Positions 1 to 9,491 of a DNA stretch of 64,000 nt are shown one piece after another. Under the pieces are notes generated by a model. The model had not been told where the DNA came from and made no database searches. It worked only from the letters and a program-made list of their open reading frames with translations. Numbering within the stretch: the first letter of the stretch is position 1; every line of letters starts with the position of its first letter. Origin of the DNA: Metellina segmentata (taxonomy: Eukaryota > Arthropoda > Arachnida > Araneae > Tetragnathidae); NCBI GenBank assembly GCA_947359465.1, contig OX375880.1, positions 23,078,714 through 23,142,713 on the forward strand. The letters run 5' to 3'. Made by a program: the position numbers and the translations under genes.

Positions 1-994
1 AAAACGTTTTTAAAGCTGACTCAATTCCTTCTCTATTCTTTTGAAATATTTGCTCATTTTCATACACTTTTTTTTTATAAATAAACTAACTATACTTTGG
101 TCCACCTTAATAAACTCAAAATATCCGCAACTCTAGGTATCCGACTCTATCGATTACATCCTCTAGTTGGTGTAAACCAAGATTATTTCGTGTGAAAATG
201 CAATTGAAGTGTTGTTTTCATAAACGAAAGTTGAATCAAACAAGGAATTTTCTTTTCTTGAAACCGAAGTCATAGTGTGATAATGAGTCTTTTGACAAAT
301 GATAATGGGAATATAAGTTGGACTCAAGCTCAACAATAGAGAATGTTTTAGTTTTTCTAACCTGTTAATGTTGATTAGTTAGCTAAAGTAGAGATCTGAT
401 TCCTTTTAACTTAGAAGTTTTGTGAATATTTTGAAAACTTGTAGTCACAGTTTCATCCTGCCGATTGATGCACATCTACTTCAGCGAATCAGATATGTTA
501 TTTGAATCATCTTGATACGATTTATCTACGTTTGAGAAAGAAGGTTAGGTTTGGTGATAATCTCTCAAACTCAACGTACAGCCGTTCTAAAAGTAATCGA
601 TCATATCTATTTTTCACGTTCCTGTGTTCGCACAGTCAAACCAAAAGAGTCATTAGACTTGGAAAATCCCATGTTTGATTACAGATTTCTCCTTAATTTT
701 AGGCAATTATGATTAGATTTTAACAAAAATTATTTTCGGCGTAATTACGATATTATTTTGTTTTTTACACGGTTTTTGACGTAGAATACGTCTTTCCTTT
801 TAGAACGGGGGTACCACGCTTAATTTTTGAGTGTCACAAAAAAAGCGTAAGTGCGAAAAATGTAATACACTTGAATAATTTAACTGATCCATAAATAAAC
901 GATATTGCGTTCAAAAGAGCATTAAAAAAGAATGATAAAAATGCTCATTGAGAGATCTTGCGCTGACGTCATCGGCTGAGGTAATCGCAGCGCA
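1..994. other. AT-rich non-coding stretch
   Basis: No coding exon, RNA gene or recognised mobile element can be supported here. It lies upstream of the phosphatase exons and could be an intron of that gene or a repeat too old to recognise. Confidence 0.4.
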
Positions 995-1880
995 AAGTTG
1001 AGACACAAAAATGCGCACTGCCTCTCATTTTAGTTTAGACTAGCCCCGGCCTCCTTTATGTGAGCACCGCGTTTGAGGTGTTATTTGTTTTGTCTCTGCG
1101 CTTTATAAATAATAATATAAATAAATAAAGCTCAAATATTTAATACTTGTTTAGATATAAAACTTCAAAGTGGAAATTTCGCAAAAATTTCAAAATGTCC
1201 AAATATAAGCATAATAAACACAAGAAAAATTATAGAAACGTCAACAGAAATAACGATGGAGAGATGGGGAATCCAAGAAGATCCGGACATCTAATGCTGA
1301 GCGTCAACGGGCTTGGCGGTAGCCTCTCGAAGTTGAGGCGTCGCGCTGCTCCTCTACATTATTTAGTCTAGCTCCGGCATCTTTAGTGCGAGCACGACAC
1401 TTTAGATGTCATTTGTTTCTTCAATTTGCGCACCATAAATAATAATCGAAATAAAACCTAAATATTTAATACTTGTTTAGATATTAAACTTTTTAAAGTG
1501 TAAAAATGTCCTTATTTTCAAAATTTGAAATTTTTTTTTAAATTTCCAAATGATATATGCATAATAAACACCATAAAATTATAGAAACGTCAAAAGGAAG
1601 AAAAATCGATGGATGGGAAATCCATAAATATCTGATGCTGAGCGTCAACGGGCTCGGCAAGAGCCCCTCAAAGTTGAGGGATCATGCCGCTCACACAATT
1701 CAGTCTCGCTCCGGCCTTATTTGCTTGAGCACGGCGTTTGAGATGTCATTTGTTTCGTCTCTTTGCACTTTATAAATAATAGTAAAAAAAATCTAAATAT
1801 TTAATACTTGGGTAGATATCGGACTTCAAATCGTAAGATTTTGAAAATATCCAAATGTATGCATAATAAATGAAGTTCAA
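995..1880. repeat. Diverged tandem triplicate repeat, about 340 bp per unit
   Basis: Three successive units begin near AGTTGAG at 996, 1331 and 1672, giving periods of 335 and 341. Each carries the same ordered landmarks: a CTCCGGC-type GC patch, GAGCACG, a TCATTTGTTT block, TTTATAAATAAT, and AATATTTAATACTTG. The units differ by many substitutions and small indels, so the duplication is old. Short open frames in units 2 and 3 both contain LMLSVNGLG, which follows from the repeat and is not evidence of a gene. Confidence 0.7.
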
Positions 1881-2273
1881 AGTTGGATAACCGAGTCAAT
1901 TTTTCACATATTATTCACGTGACTACTAGTCTATCGATTGGTCGTTATCGATATATCGATATACTTCTGAAGCTCCTCTCAATCGTAATTTTCAGTATAT
2001 TTATATTCCACGTCTATGTCTTATAACCTTAACTTCATTCCATTGTATAATATTTTTAATCTTTTTGTGTTCAAGTCAACATTTTAATAATTAACGCAAG
2101 GCTAAATTTCTCTGAAGAGAACGAATTAACTTACTGTCACACAATCAAACAATTATCTACCTTTTTTTTTTAGAATTATTTTTCTGAAATTTAGATTATT
2201 TCTCTTTCAATTTGTTGGATATAAGAACCTGCACAAATGTGTTCAATTAAATAATTTATTTCTCAACTTCCAG
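1881..2273. other. Non-coding, ends in splice acceptor
   Basis: AT-rich sequence with a pyrimidine-rich run ending in TTCCAG at 2268-2273, the acceptor of the next exon. Nothing else is recognised. Confidence 0.5.
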
Positions 2274-2461
2274 GTGGTTTCTCTCACCGAACTGATGGCC
2301 GGTGTCAAAGCTGAGCCCAAAACTGCTCAAATATTTCAAATAACTTGCTGGCCTCTCGGACATAAAGTGCCCACTTCCACTAATGCCTTGGTAGAACTCA
2401 TGAACATGGTCGAACGATGGAGACAGCGGTCGGCCTATGGACCGGTCATCGTCTTGTCCAC
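2274..2461 (+). CDS. Receptor-type protein tyrosine phosphatase, D2 domain, exon A (partial gene)
   Basis: This internal exon encodes part of the membrane-distal (D2) domain of a receptor protein tyrosine phosphatase, a transmembrane signalling protein. It opens after TTCCAG and closes at a GTAAGA donor (GT at 2462) in phase 2. The WPD-loop region reads CWPLGHKVP where active enzymes have WPDHGVP, so the general-acid aspartate is lost. The exon ends in GPVIVLST, where active domains have the HCSAG cysteine loop, so the nucleophile is missing too. The D2 domain is therefore inferred to be a pseudophosphatase acting as a regulatory or docking module, as known for the D2 of several receptor PTPs. 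The architecture resembles the Drosophila Ptp99A / vertebrate PTPRG-PTPRZ group, but this is recall, not a search. Upstream exons (ectodomain, D1) are not visible in the window. Confidence 0.85.
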
Positions 2462-4250
2462 GTAAGAGCCGTAAATAACTTTACAAACTTCTAAGAAATA
2501 TACCAGGTTGTTTAATAGGATCGTCCCTATTTCAAAAGATTTTATTTTTAAAGTTGAGTAACACAGTAACAGGCAATAAACGAAAAGAAAACATGAATAC
2601 TTCGTTGAATTACTAGGATTTTGGTTACCAGTTGCCCTGGATTCTGCAGGGAATTATAAACTGTCTGGACTTTTCATAGAAATCTCGAATGAATGAAACA
2701 AATGCCAGTTACTTGTTATATTACGTCCTTCACCACATAACTTACCAATCTATTACTAAAATTATTAAGTGCAGTGCACATGTTTGTGTTGAAACGTCAT
2801 ATGTTGTCTTCTTTTACATAAAATACAGTCGAGAGTCAACAATATTGTAATGAAATAAGTGTTTAAAAAAGCAATCACGCGCAATATCATTAAACAAAAC
2901 GCAACTACCGAAACCTTCCTTGTAGAATCTGAGACGACACAGCATTGACAAGTCTTCCTTTTAGGCGGTGTTTCAAAGAAATAAATCATTATGTGTCCAA
3001 TAAATCATCCAAACGTTTTAGTTCTTGAATCGGTTTGTGTACAAAAAAAAATTGTTCTTTGTTTGAGCCATTTCGAGAAATCGCATGCAAGTCGGATTTC
3101 TTTGTTTTTTTCTAAAGGGTATTTGTATTTGCAATACTCATTCTTGTTCATGACTGCTTATTTGACCATTTCAATGTAAATATTTTTTTTTAGTAATACC
3201 CATCAATTAAGATTTGTGTCTGGGCCCTGAAATATCAGGAATTACAATTGAGTTAGTCAGAAACTTATTTCAGGTCTAGTAGTGTTTATAGCATGTTTTC
3301 CTTCTTTGCTTTCAAACCATTTGTATTTTTCACCTCCCTTTTTTGTTTTGGAATTCAGCGTTTCAGAATTCTTGTTCTGATTCTACCATTGTTACTGTAC
3401 TACCATTCGGATGGTTTCCCTGTTGTTTCCACAATCCTTATTTTTAAGAAAGTTCGTTAAGGTTTTTTTTTAAATTAATATTAAATTATAATTTACAAAT
3501 TTCTATTCTTGAGAAAAATGTTTATGGTTTACTTGCGAATGGGCCCCGAAACGAAAACTATCCGAGTTTTTAAGTAGTTGTTCTGAGTGGTTAATCTTGG
3601 TGTGAACATTTTGCTGTATTCTACGTTGAGTATTTATTAATATTTTGTTTTTATGAATAGCTAAACCAGTATGACTGGAATTTTTGAGTGCTGTTTTTAA
3701 ATATTGCTTATTGGTTCTTACAGACTTACTTAAAAAAAGTATCTGGTCATTTATCATGTATCTGGTGCTACTTGTTGAGGAAGGGCTGTAATCTAAAAGA
3801 AAATACTAAAGTAGAATGAGTAATGCTAACATTTTTATGTGCTCAGGATCGCGTTACCAAAACCAGTAGTAATGTAAACCTTAGACTTCTTTCGTCCGCC
3901 TGTTAGATTTTAACACTCATAATCTGTTTAACGCACGTAAAGGGATAAAACAGCCGCACACACACATTCATATTCATTATCTGATTGATTCGCGTGACAT
4001 AGTAGACTGGCGATTTTACCATTTTTGTCACCACTCTATAGAAATGTGCATTCACAGATTTACCTTGTCGTAAGATGTTATATCGCCATACGAAGCGATA
4101 AGATGCTACATCAGCCAACCAAGTCATTTTTTCACAGTGCTGTCACGTGACTACTAGTTGACATATATCTAACTTTAGGTAGATTTGGTCAATGTTTCTC
4201 GTGATTGGGAAAGCATCGCATAGTTACATATGTACTTTAAAATATTTCAG
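2462..4250 (+). other. Intron of the receptor PTP
   Basis: Bounded by GTAAGA at 2462 and AATATTTCAG ending at 4250; joining the exons in phase 2 keeps the frame open. The intron is AT-rich and I recognise no mobile element or nested gene in it. Confidence 0.75.
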
Positions 4251-4386
4251 AAATGGTAAAGGCCGAGTCGGTGTGTACTGCGCAGCGTGCGTGGCAATAG
4301 AGCAAGTCATACAGCATGGAGAGGTGGACGTTTTTCAAGCAGTCAAAACAGTGAGACGTCACAGACCACAACTGGTTGAAAATATG
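4251..4386 (+). CDS. Receptor-type protein tyrosine phosphatase, D2 domain, exon B
   Basis: The exon starts after the acceptor at 4249-4250, completes a codon begun in the previous exon and ends at ATG|GTATGT in phase 0. It encodes NGKGRVGVYCAACVAIEQV, then HGEVDVFQAVKTVRRHRP, ending QLVENM. GKGRVGVYCA aligns with the end of the PTP signature loop (GxGRTGxFxA) and its following helix, and VDVFQAVKTVRRHRP is the standard post-signature helix. The first part of the signature, which should supply His-Cys, reads LST-N at the exon junction, so the phosphate-binding arginine remains while the catalytic cysteine does not. This fits a D2 pseudophosphatase. The exon length and phases are typical of the family. 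Confidence 0.9.
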
Positions 4387-4640
4387 GTATGTATTCGCAA
4401 TGGATCTTATCGTTTCGTCGAGTTGTTTTGTTAAGTTTTAGGTAAACCGCACGTCGATGCAACAATCTCTTTTATACGTGAACACGCTCAGACATTCACG
4501 TTCGTATCTTGATAAGTACTGAAAACATGACACATATATCAAATATCGACATTGTGAAATTTTGCAATCTTCTCCTGTCATTATGACAACGAATTTTCTA
4601 ATATTTGAAAAGTGTTCGGATTTTTAAAACATTATTATTA

Positions 4641-4735
4641 TTTCAATAACGGCATTATTCTTTCAATAACGGCATTATTCTTTCAATAACGGCATTATTC
4701 TTTCAATAACGGCATTATTCTTTCAATAACGGCAT
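4641..4735. repeat. Minisatellite, 20-bp unit, 4.75 copies
   Basis: The unit TTTCAATAACGGCATTATTC repeats at 4641, 4661, 4681 and 4701, with a partial fifth copy at 4721-4735. The copies are identical, so the array is probably length-variable between individuals. Confidence 0.95.
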
Positions 4736-5335
4736 AACTACACTTAAAATTTACTGAAAATTTATTCTGACTTACCTGCCACTTTTAAGTCGAATACTCT
4801 GTGGTGGTGTTGCATGTGAGGAGAAGGAAAACACATGTATTAAAATAATAAATATTTAAAACAGAAAACAGCGAAATAAAACAAAATAAAAGATGTCGCA
4901 AAAAATTGTTCTAAAGATATTAATTTGTGCTTCATTTTTATCTGTAGATCTCGCACAGTTGCCACAACTTACAACTAAAAGTGCACAAATTTTAGAAATG
5001 TGAAATTAATTCAGAGCGAAAGAAACAGAAAATATCAATGCTCGCGATCTCGTACATTCCCGTTCGTTGAAAAATATCGTCTGTCCCAAATATTCGGAAA
5101 TCGTTTTCATAGCGCAAAAAGACAAAAATAAGACTCGAAATAAATAAAATATCCAAGCTGAAATTCCATTTATAAAAAAAATTTGTTTTTGAAGAATAAT
5201 TACTTTTTTAGCACTACTGGTAAAAAGGAATCGAAGTAATAGTAATATTCAATATACATTCCAATTTTTCCAAAACTACCAAATTATGGTTGATTTAAGT
5301 ATACTTACTCAGGTGTTTTAGCATGAAACTCATCT

Positions 5336-5752
5336 AAATATAAAAATAAAGAAATGTCTAATATTGCATATACTAAACTAATAGATAGTGTATACAATAA
5401 AACACATTTCTATCAAATATCTGAAAAAATTCATGCGATGCTTGCACAAACACAAAATCGAACATAGAACATAATGACGGACAGACAGACTTTCGCAACC
5501 AATGTCACTCACTAAATGAAGATAAGTACTCACTGTATGCAATATTCCATGAAAATGAATTAAACCATGTGGACGTGTATAGGGCACATGCATACAGACA
5601 GACAAATGGATAGACAGACAGACACCAATACAAGAGGTGGATTTGGCATCAGAAGGGTCCAAAACGGATAGAAAACTTGAAATGAGTCGCAAATATTCAA
5701 TGTACAAACAAAACACTCCATTCTTACTTATATAGATTTACTTTTCTCTGAC
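5336..5752 (-). mobile_element. Helitron-like non-autonomous repeat (copy 1)
   Basis: The block is shared with 14960-17508: CTAAATAT start, a GAACATAGAACA block, GACAGACAGAC runs, CACTAAATGAA, GTGGACGTGTATA, GGATAGAAAA and a final ACTCCATTCT followed by TATATAGA. Read on the minus strand the end becomes TCTATATAAGTAAGAATGG, which resembles a Helitron 5' terminus. The 3' terminus is not clear, so the class is tentative. Confidence 0.45.
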
Positions 5753-7254
5753 TAACATGTAGTTTTAAATCGGATTTTTTGTGGCACTTATTCGACAGTT
5801 TATTCAGTTTTAAAATTAAACCACGTGTCTATTTAGAATGATAGATGTTGTTTCTTGACTATTGAGTACAGCTTTAAATGTATTCCAAATAATAGAATTT
5901 CAAACTTGAAAACAAATGTAAGTTCTAATGATATTAATTGTCTTGTAAAGGAAACAAACATAACAAATTTTTAAAAAGCTTTGAATTACAGCTTATGGTT
6001 TTCCGTCTAATTTTAATGCGTTACTGGCTTTATTTTAAAATAAAACTTTTTTGGATTTTAACACTTTCTTATATTAAAGTGATTTTATTTTAACATAATA
6101 TACACTCTTCTCTTTAAAAGTAAAACTCTACCGTCTTATTTTAAAATATCTTGTTTGTATACTTGATTTATTTTTATAAACGTTACTCTACTAATAAATA
6201 TGTATTGAATCAATGACTTTTATAGAAAGTTGATCGAATTATACACATACCACCAATAGATGAACAATGTCTTGAACAAAATTTTGCACAGTATAAATAA
6301 TTCGTTAAAGTCTAACTCTCAAGTCTTCTTTACAACACAGAAGATTAAAATGTAACGAAATTCAGAATGTAGGTTTCTAAAAAAGGAAAAATGTGAGCAA
6401 ATTTTGACTTGGATATATGCCTAGAAAAAAAGCAATTCGAGATTGCTAAACTCGTTAAGAATATAATTTCTAAAAGAACATATTCATAATGTTCAAATAT
6501 GACTACATCATTCTTTGACTCAGATAAACAGAATTCTAAATAAAATTAAAATATGAAACTTGAATTTTGGCGTTGCCTATAGTGAATAACGAAATAATTC
6601 TTATCAATCATATTTTTTTTTCTTGCGCTTTTGCATTAAATAGACTCGTTTCCTTACAAAATGTAAGTAGTGCAACATTAAATGCGTATAATCTTTTTAT
6701 ATAATCATTGCAATATCTATAAAATATTATATTTTGGAAATGAAATGAAAAAATAATTTTAAACATAAACGTATTAGAATTCTTTAAATATAATTCTTTT
6801 GAACGCTTTTTTTCAGCAATAATGGAAAAATAATCTGATCTTCGTACAGAAATCGTTATAATACGCTATTCCTACGGGAATTTCGAATTATGTTTAGCCC
6901 TCTTGCACACCTAGGACAAATATTACGAAGTTTAATAAGTAGCCTATTTACCCTCAATGTTCGAAAGAAAAATCTATAAAATAGAATGACTAGATTTGTA
7001 TAGAGAACATACGAACAACTCTGCTTTATTATATTCCGTGTCAGGGTAAAAGGAGTAAGTCAAAATGGCTACTTATCAGAATCTTAAGTTGAATATTTCA
7101 CTCTTTCTCACAAATATTCAGGAAGAAAAAGAAGCATCAAATAGAATATTCAAATAATCGTAATTTAGATTCGCGTCACCAATCAAGCAAACCGCGTGGA
7201 AAATAGTGAAACTTTGTCACCCAAAAAGAAATATATACTACAAGCAAACTTACC

Positions 7255-7450
7255 CAACGTTGTTCGGATTGAACTGGTTAAACGTTGATTAATCACTTTT
7301 CTTTATCATGCAAAATGCTTATACTATTAAGTGAGCTGAAAATAATTTTGTAAACTCCATTTTTCGACACTTTTTATAGCTTCTGCAATTTACTTTGAAC
7401 CAAATACGTATATTTGCTTTATCCATCCATACGAACCATTTCACGTACAT
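7255..7450. mobile_element. Degenerate Helitron-like fragment
   Basis: Shares ordered landmarks with the copies near 21076 and 37543: GGATTGAA start, GTTGATTAATCA, TATAGCTTCTGCAATTTACTT, and CCATACGAACCATTTCA. Terminal hairpin and ends are eroded. Confidence 0.45.
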
Positions 7451-7491
7451 CGAAACAAAACAACAAAATGTGATACTAAGGCAGGGCTCGA

Positions 7492-8064
7492 AATACCCGG
7501 GTGCACAGGTGCACTGTGCACATGAAAATAAAATTGTGCACCTAATTTTTTTCAGCTAGGTGCACACAGGGTACCTAACGTTAAAAAAAAGAGGGTGGAG
7601 GGGATCGTGTTTTATGTTATTTTGATGTTTGAACAAAATATTAGTATCGATATAAGAACGTAAAGAACTAAAGGAACGTAATTAAAATTCATAAATACAC
7701 ATAATTCAATAATAAGCGAAAACAAAATCGCTGGGTCGTAACGGGTTTATACAGGAGGTAGGTTTACTTGTGTCTCTGCCACCAGAACTTTCCGATGATC
7801 GAAACATTTTCCAGATGGCTCTGTTGAAGCGACTGTCGTGACAGCCGTGTGCCGTAGAATTTCAATATGTTTAAATATTTTTTATTTACTATCTACTACT
7901 AACCTATATAAACATACCCAGCTAATACAGTAGTTTACATTACATTAATACTCTTATGTAACGTTTTTTTTTTTAATGTTCACCTAGCATGTAACCTGTG
8001 CACCTAATTTAAAAACTTAGGTGCACAGGGTGCACCTGTATTAAAAAATCTATTTCGAGGCCTG
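7492..8064. mobile_element. hAT-type MITE with perfect 8-bp target duplication
   Basis: The element starts CAGGGCTCGAAATA and ends with the inverse of CAGGCCTCGAAATA. It is flanked by TACTAAGG at 7484-7491 and again at 8065-8072, an exact 8-bp duplication as expected for hAT transposition. The subterminal zones are rich in GTGCAC/GGTGCAC motifs in both orientations. No transposase is visible, so it depends on a partner in trans. Related truncated ends occur at 38151 and 63355. Confidence 0.88.
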
Positions 8065-8460
8065 TACTAAGGTGACTACTATATAGAAGTCGATTTGAGT
8101 TTTGGAGTGATTATACGAATGCTCCTTAAGTTTATTTCCTCTAAAAATGATGAATTTACAGCGAAGAATAACATTCAGTTTTTCCATCAATAAATTTCTG
8201 CTTGTAACATTTACTGCATTATATGATTTATATTTTTCGAAGTCAATACATATTTAGGTTGAAATTTCTATCCGCTTGTGAAATAATACCTTGTTTCAAA
8301 ATGAAATGTCTTCACTACAAAGTTGGTTGATTATCATCTTGCAAAAAATGAATGATAATTTAACATCTTTTTCTACAAAGAAAATCAATGTTTTCAACGA
8401 ATGTTTCTTGTAATGTCAATGAATGCTAAACATAGTCTTTTATATTCACTACCCTACAAT

Positions 8461-9250
8461 AATGGACCGGACGCCATCGGTTATGCATAAAATCCGACTA
8501 CTAATTTAGGGGTGTTTTTCATGGTATGGCCTGGGACCTTTGCATGTTCTTCCTAGTCAATTAAACGCCGACACCTACATAAACATTTTGGACAATCAGG
8601 TTCTTCCTACGCTCTGGCAATTTTATGGAATGGACGGATGTTACTTCCCGTACGACAATGATCTATGTTATGTTGCAGCCTCTGTCAAGCAGTGGTATCA
8701 AGATATGGATATAAAACGGCTTCCCGGGCCTGCTCAGAGTCCCGATCTAAACCCCATAGAACATTTGTGGAACGAGTTAGAGCGACGTTTACGGACCAGG
8801 TAACCATGTCCGAAATCTACAGCTCAGCTGGCGACATTCTTGCAGCAGGAATGGACACAAGTACCCATAGCTGTGGCTCAAAACCTTGTTGAAAATATGG
8901 CCAGTAGAGTCCCGATCTAAACCCCATAGAACATTTCCGGAACGAGTTAGAGCAACGTTTACGGACCAGGTAACCATGTCCGAAATCTACAGCTCAGCTG
9001 GCGACATTCTTGCAGCATGAATGGATACAAGTACCCATAGCTGTGGCTCAAAACCTTGTTGAAAGTATGGCCGGTGGAGTCCCGACCTAAACCCCATAGA
9101 ACATTTGTGGAACGAGTTAGAGCGACGTTTACGGACCAGTGAACCACGTCCGAAATCTACAGCTGAGCTGGCGACATTCTTACAGTAGGAATGGACACAA
9201 GTACCCATAGCTGTGGTTCAAAACCTTATTGAAAATATGCCCAGAAGAGT
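8461..9250 (+). pseudogene. Tc1-like transposase remnant with triplicated C-terminus
   Basis: This is the C-terminal half of a Tc1-family (DD34E) transposase. Landmarks are VMVW-like sequence, LNADTYINILDNQVLPTLW, and SPDLNPIEHLWNELERRLR carrying the last catalytic glutamate. The middle aspartate region (QDNA) is altered to YDND. From 8741 the coding sequence repeats three times with an exact 170-bp period (8741, 8911, 9081). Because 170 is not a multiple of three, the array shifts frame and cannot encode an extended protein. No N-terminal DNA-binding part or terminal repeats remain. It lies just upstream of the last PTP exon. Confidence 0.85.
8741..9250. repeat. 170-bp tandem triplication inside a Tc1 remnant
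   Basis: CCCGATCTAAACCCCATAGA recurs at 8741 and 8911, and with one change at 9081. The three units differ by only a few substitutions (for example TTTGTGG versus TTTCCGG). The array ends at 9250 within AGAAGAGT, matching the unit junctions. Confidence 0.92.
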
Positions 9251-9425
9251 TGAGTGTAACTGCAGCACGCTTAGGGGACCCCCCCCCCCTGTAGGAGACC
9301 ATCCCCCTTATTAAAGCATGTAATCTTTCACTTATACCATCACATCTTGCTGTCCTGTCCATTATTGTATGGTAGTGTAAATGTCAGTTGATTATCTTAA
9401 TTACAATTTCTTTTTTCCCTTGCAG

Positions 9426-9491
9426 ACGGAGTACAAGTACTGCTACGACCTTGTACTGCATTATGTCCTCCATTATTTGAACAGTCTCTAA
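9426..9491 (+). CDS. Receptor-type protein tyrosine phosphatase, terminal exon
   Basis: The exon follows CCCTTGCAG and continues in frame from ...QLVENM with TEYKYCYDLVLHYVLHYLNSL, then TAA at 9489-9491. The TEYKYCYDLV segment occupies the place of the Q-loop helix (TxxQYxFxY) that closes PTP domains. The usual catalytic glutamine is replaced, a third departure from an active enzyme. The short C-terminal tail after the domain (about 4 residues) means the protein ends almost at the D2 fold. The following sequence to about 9.7 kb is presumably 3' UTR, but I cannot place a confident polyadenylation site. Confidence 0.85.
   Translation, partial: TEYKYCYDLVLHYVLHYLNSL

Larger units (their letters stand above)
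4387..9425 (+). other. Last intron of the receptor PTP, repeat-filled
   Basis: Bounded by GTATGT and TTTTTTCCCTTGCAG. It holds a 20-bp tandem repeat, Helitron-like pieces, a hAT MITE and a Tc1 remnant, listed separately. The stretches 4736-5335, 5753-7250 and 8073-8460 are AT-rich and I see nothing identifiable in them. Confidence 0.75.

Noticed and set aside
4641..4735. Regular 20-bp repeats as a CRISPR-like array
   Set aside because: Units are head-to-tail with no spacers, in an intron of an animal gene; a minisatellite.
8789..9362. Four overlapping minus-strand open frames of 60-73 codons with near-identical sequence
   Set aside because: They are antisense readings of the triplicated Tc1 3' end; the repeats explain their similarity.
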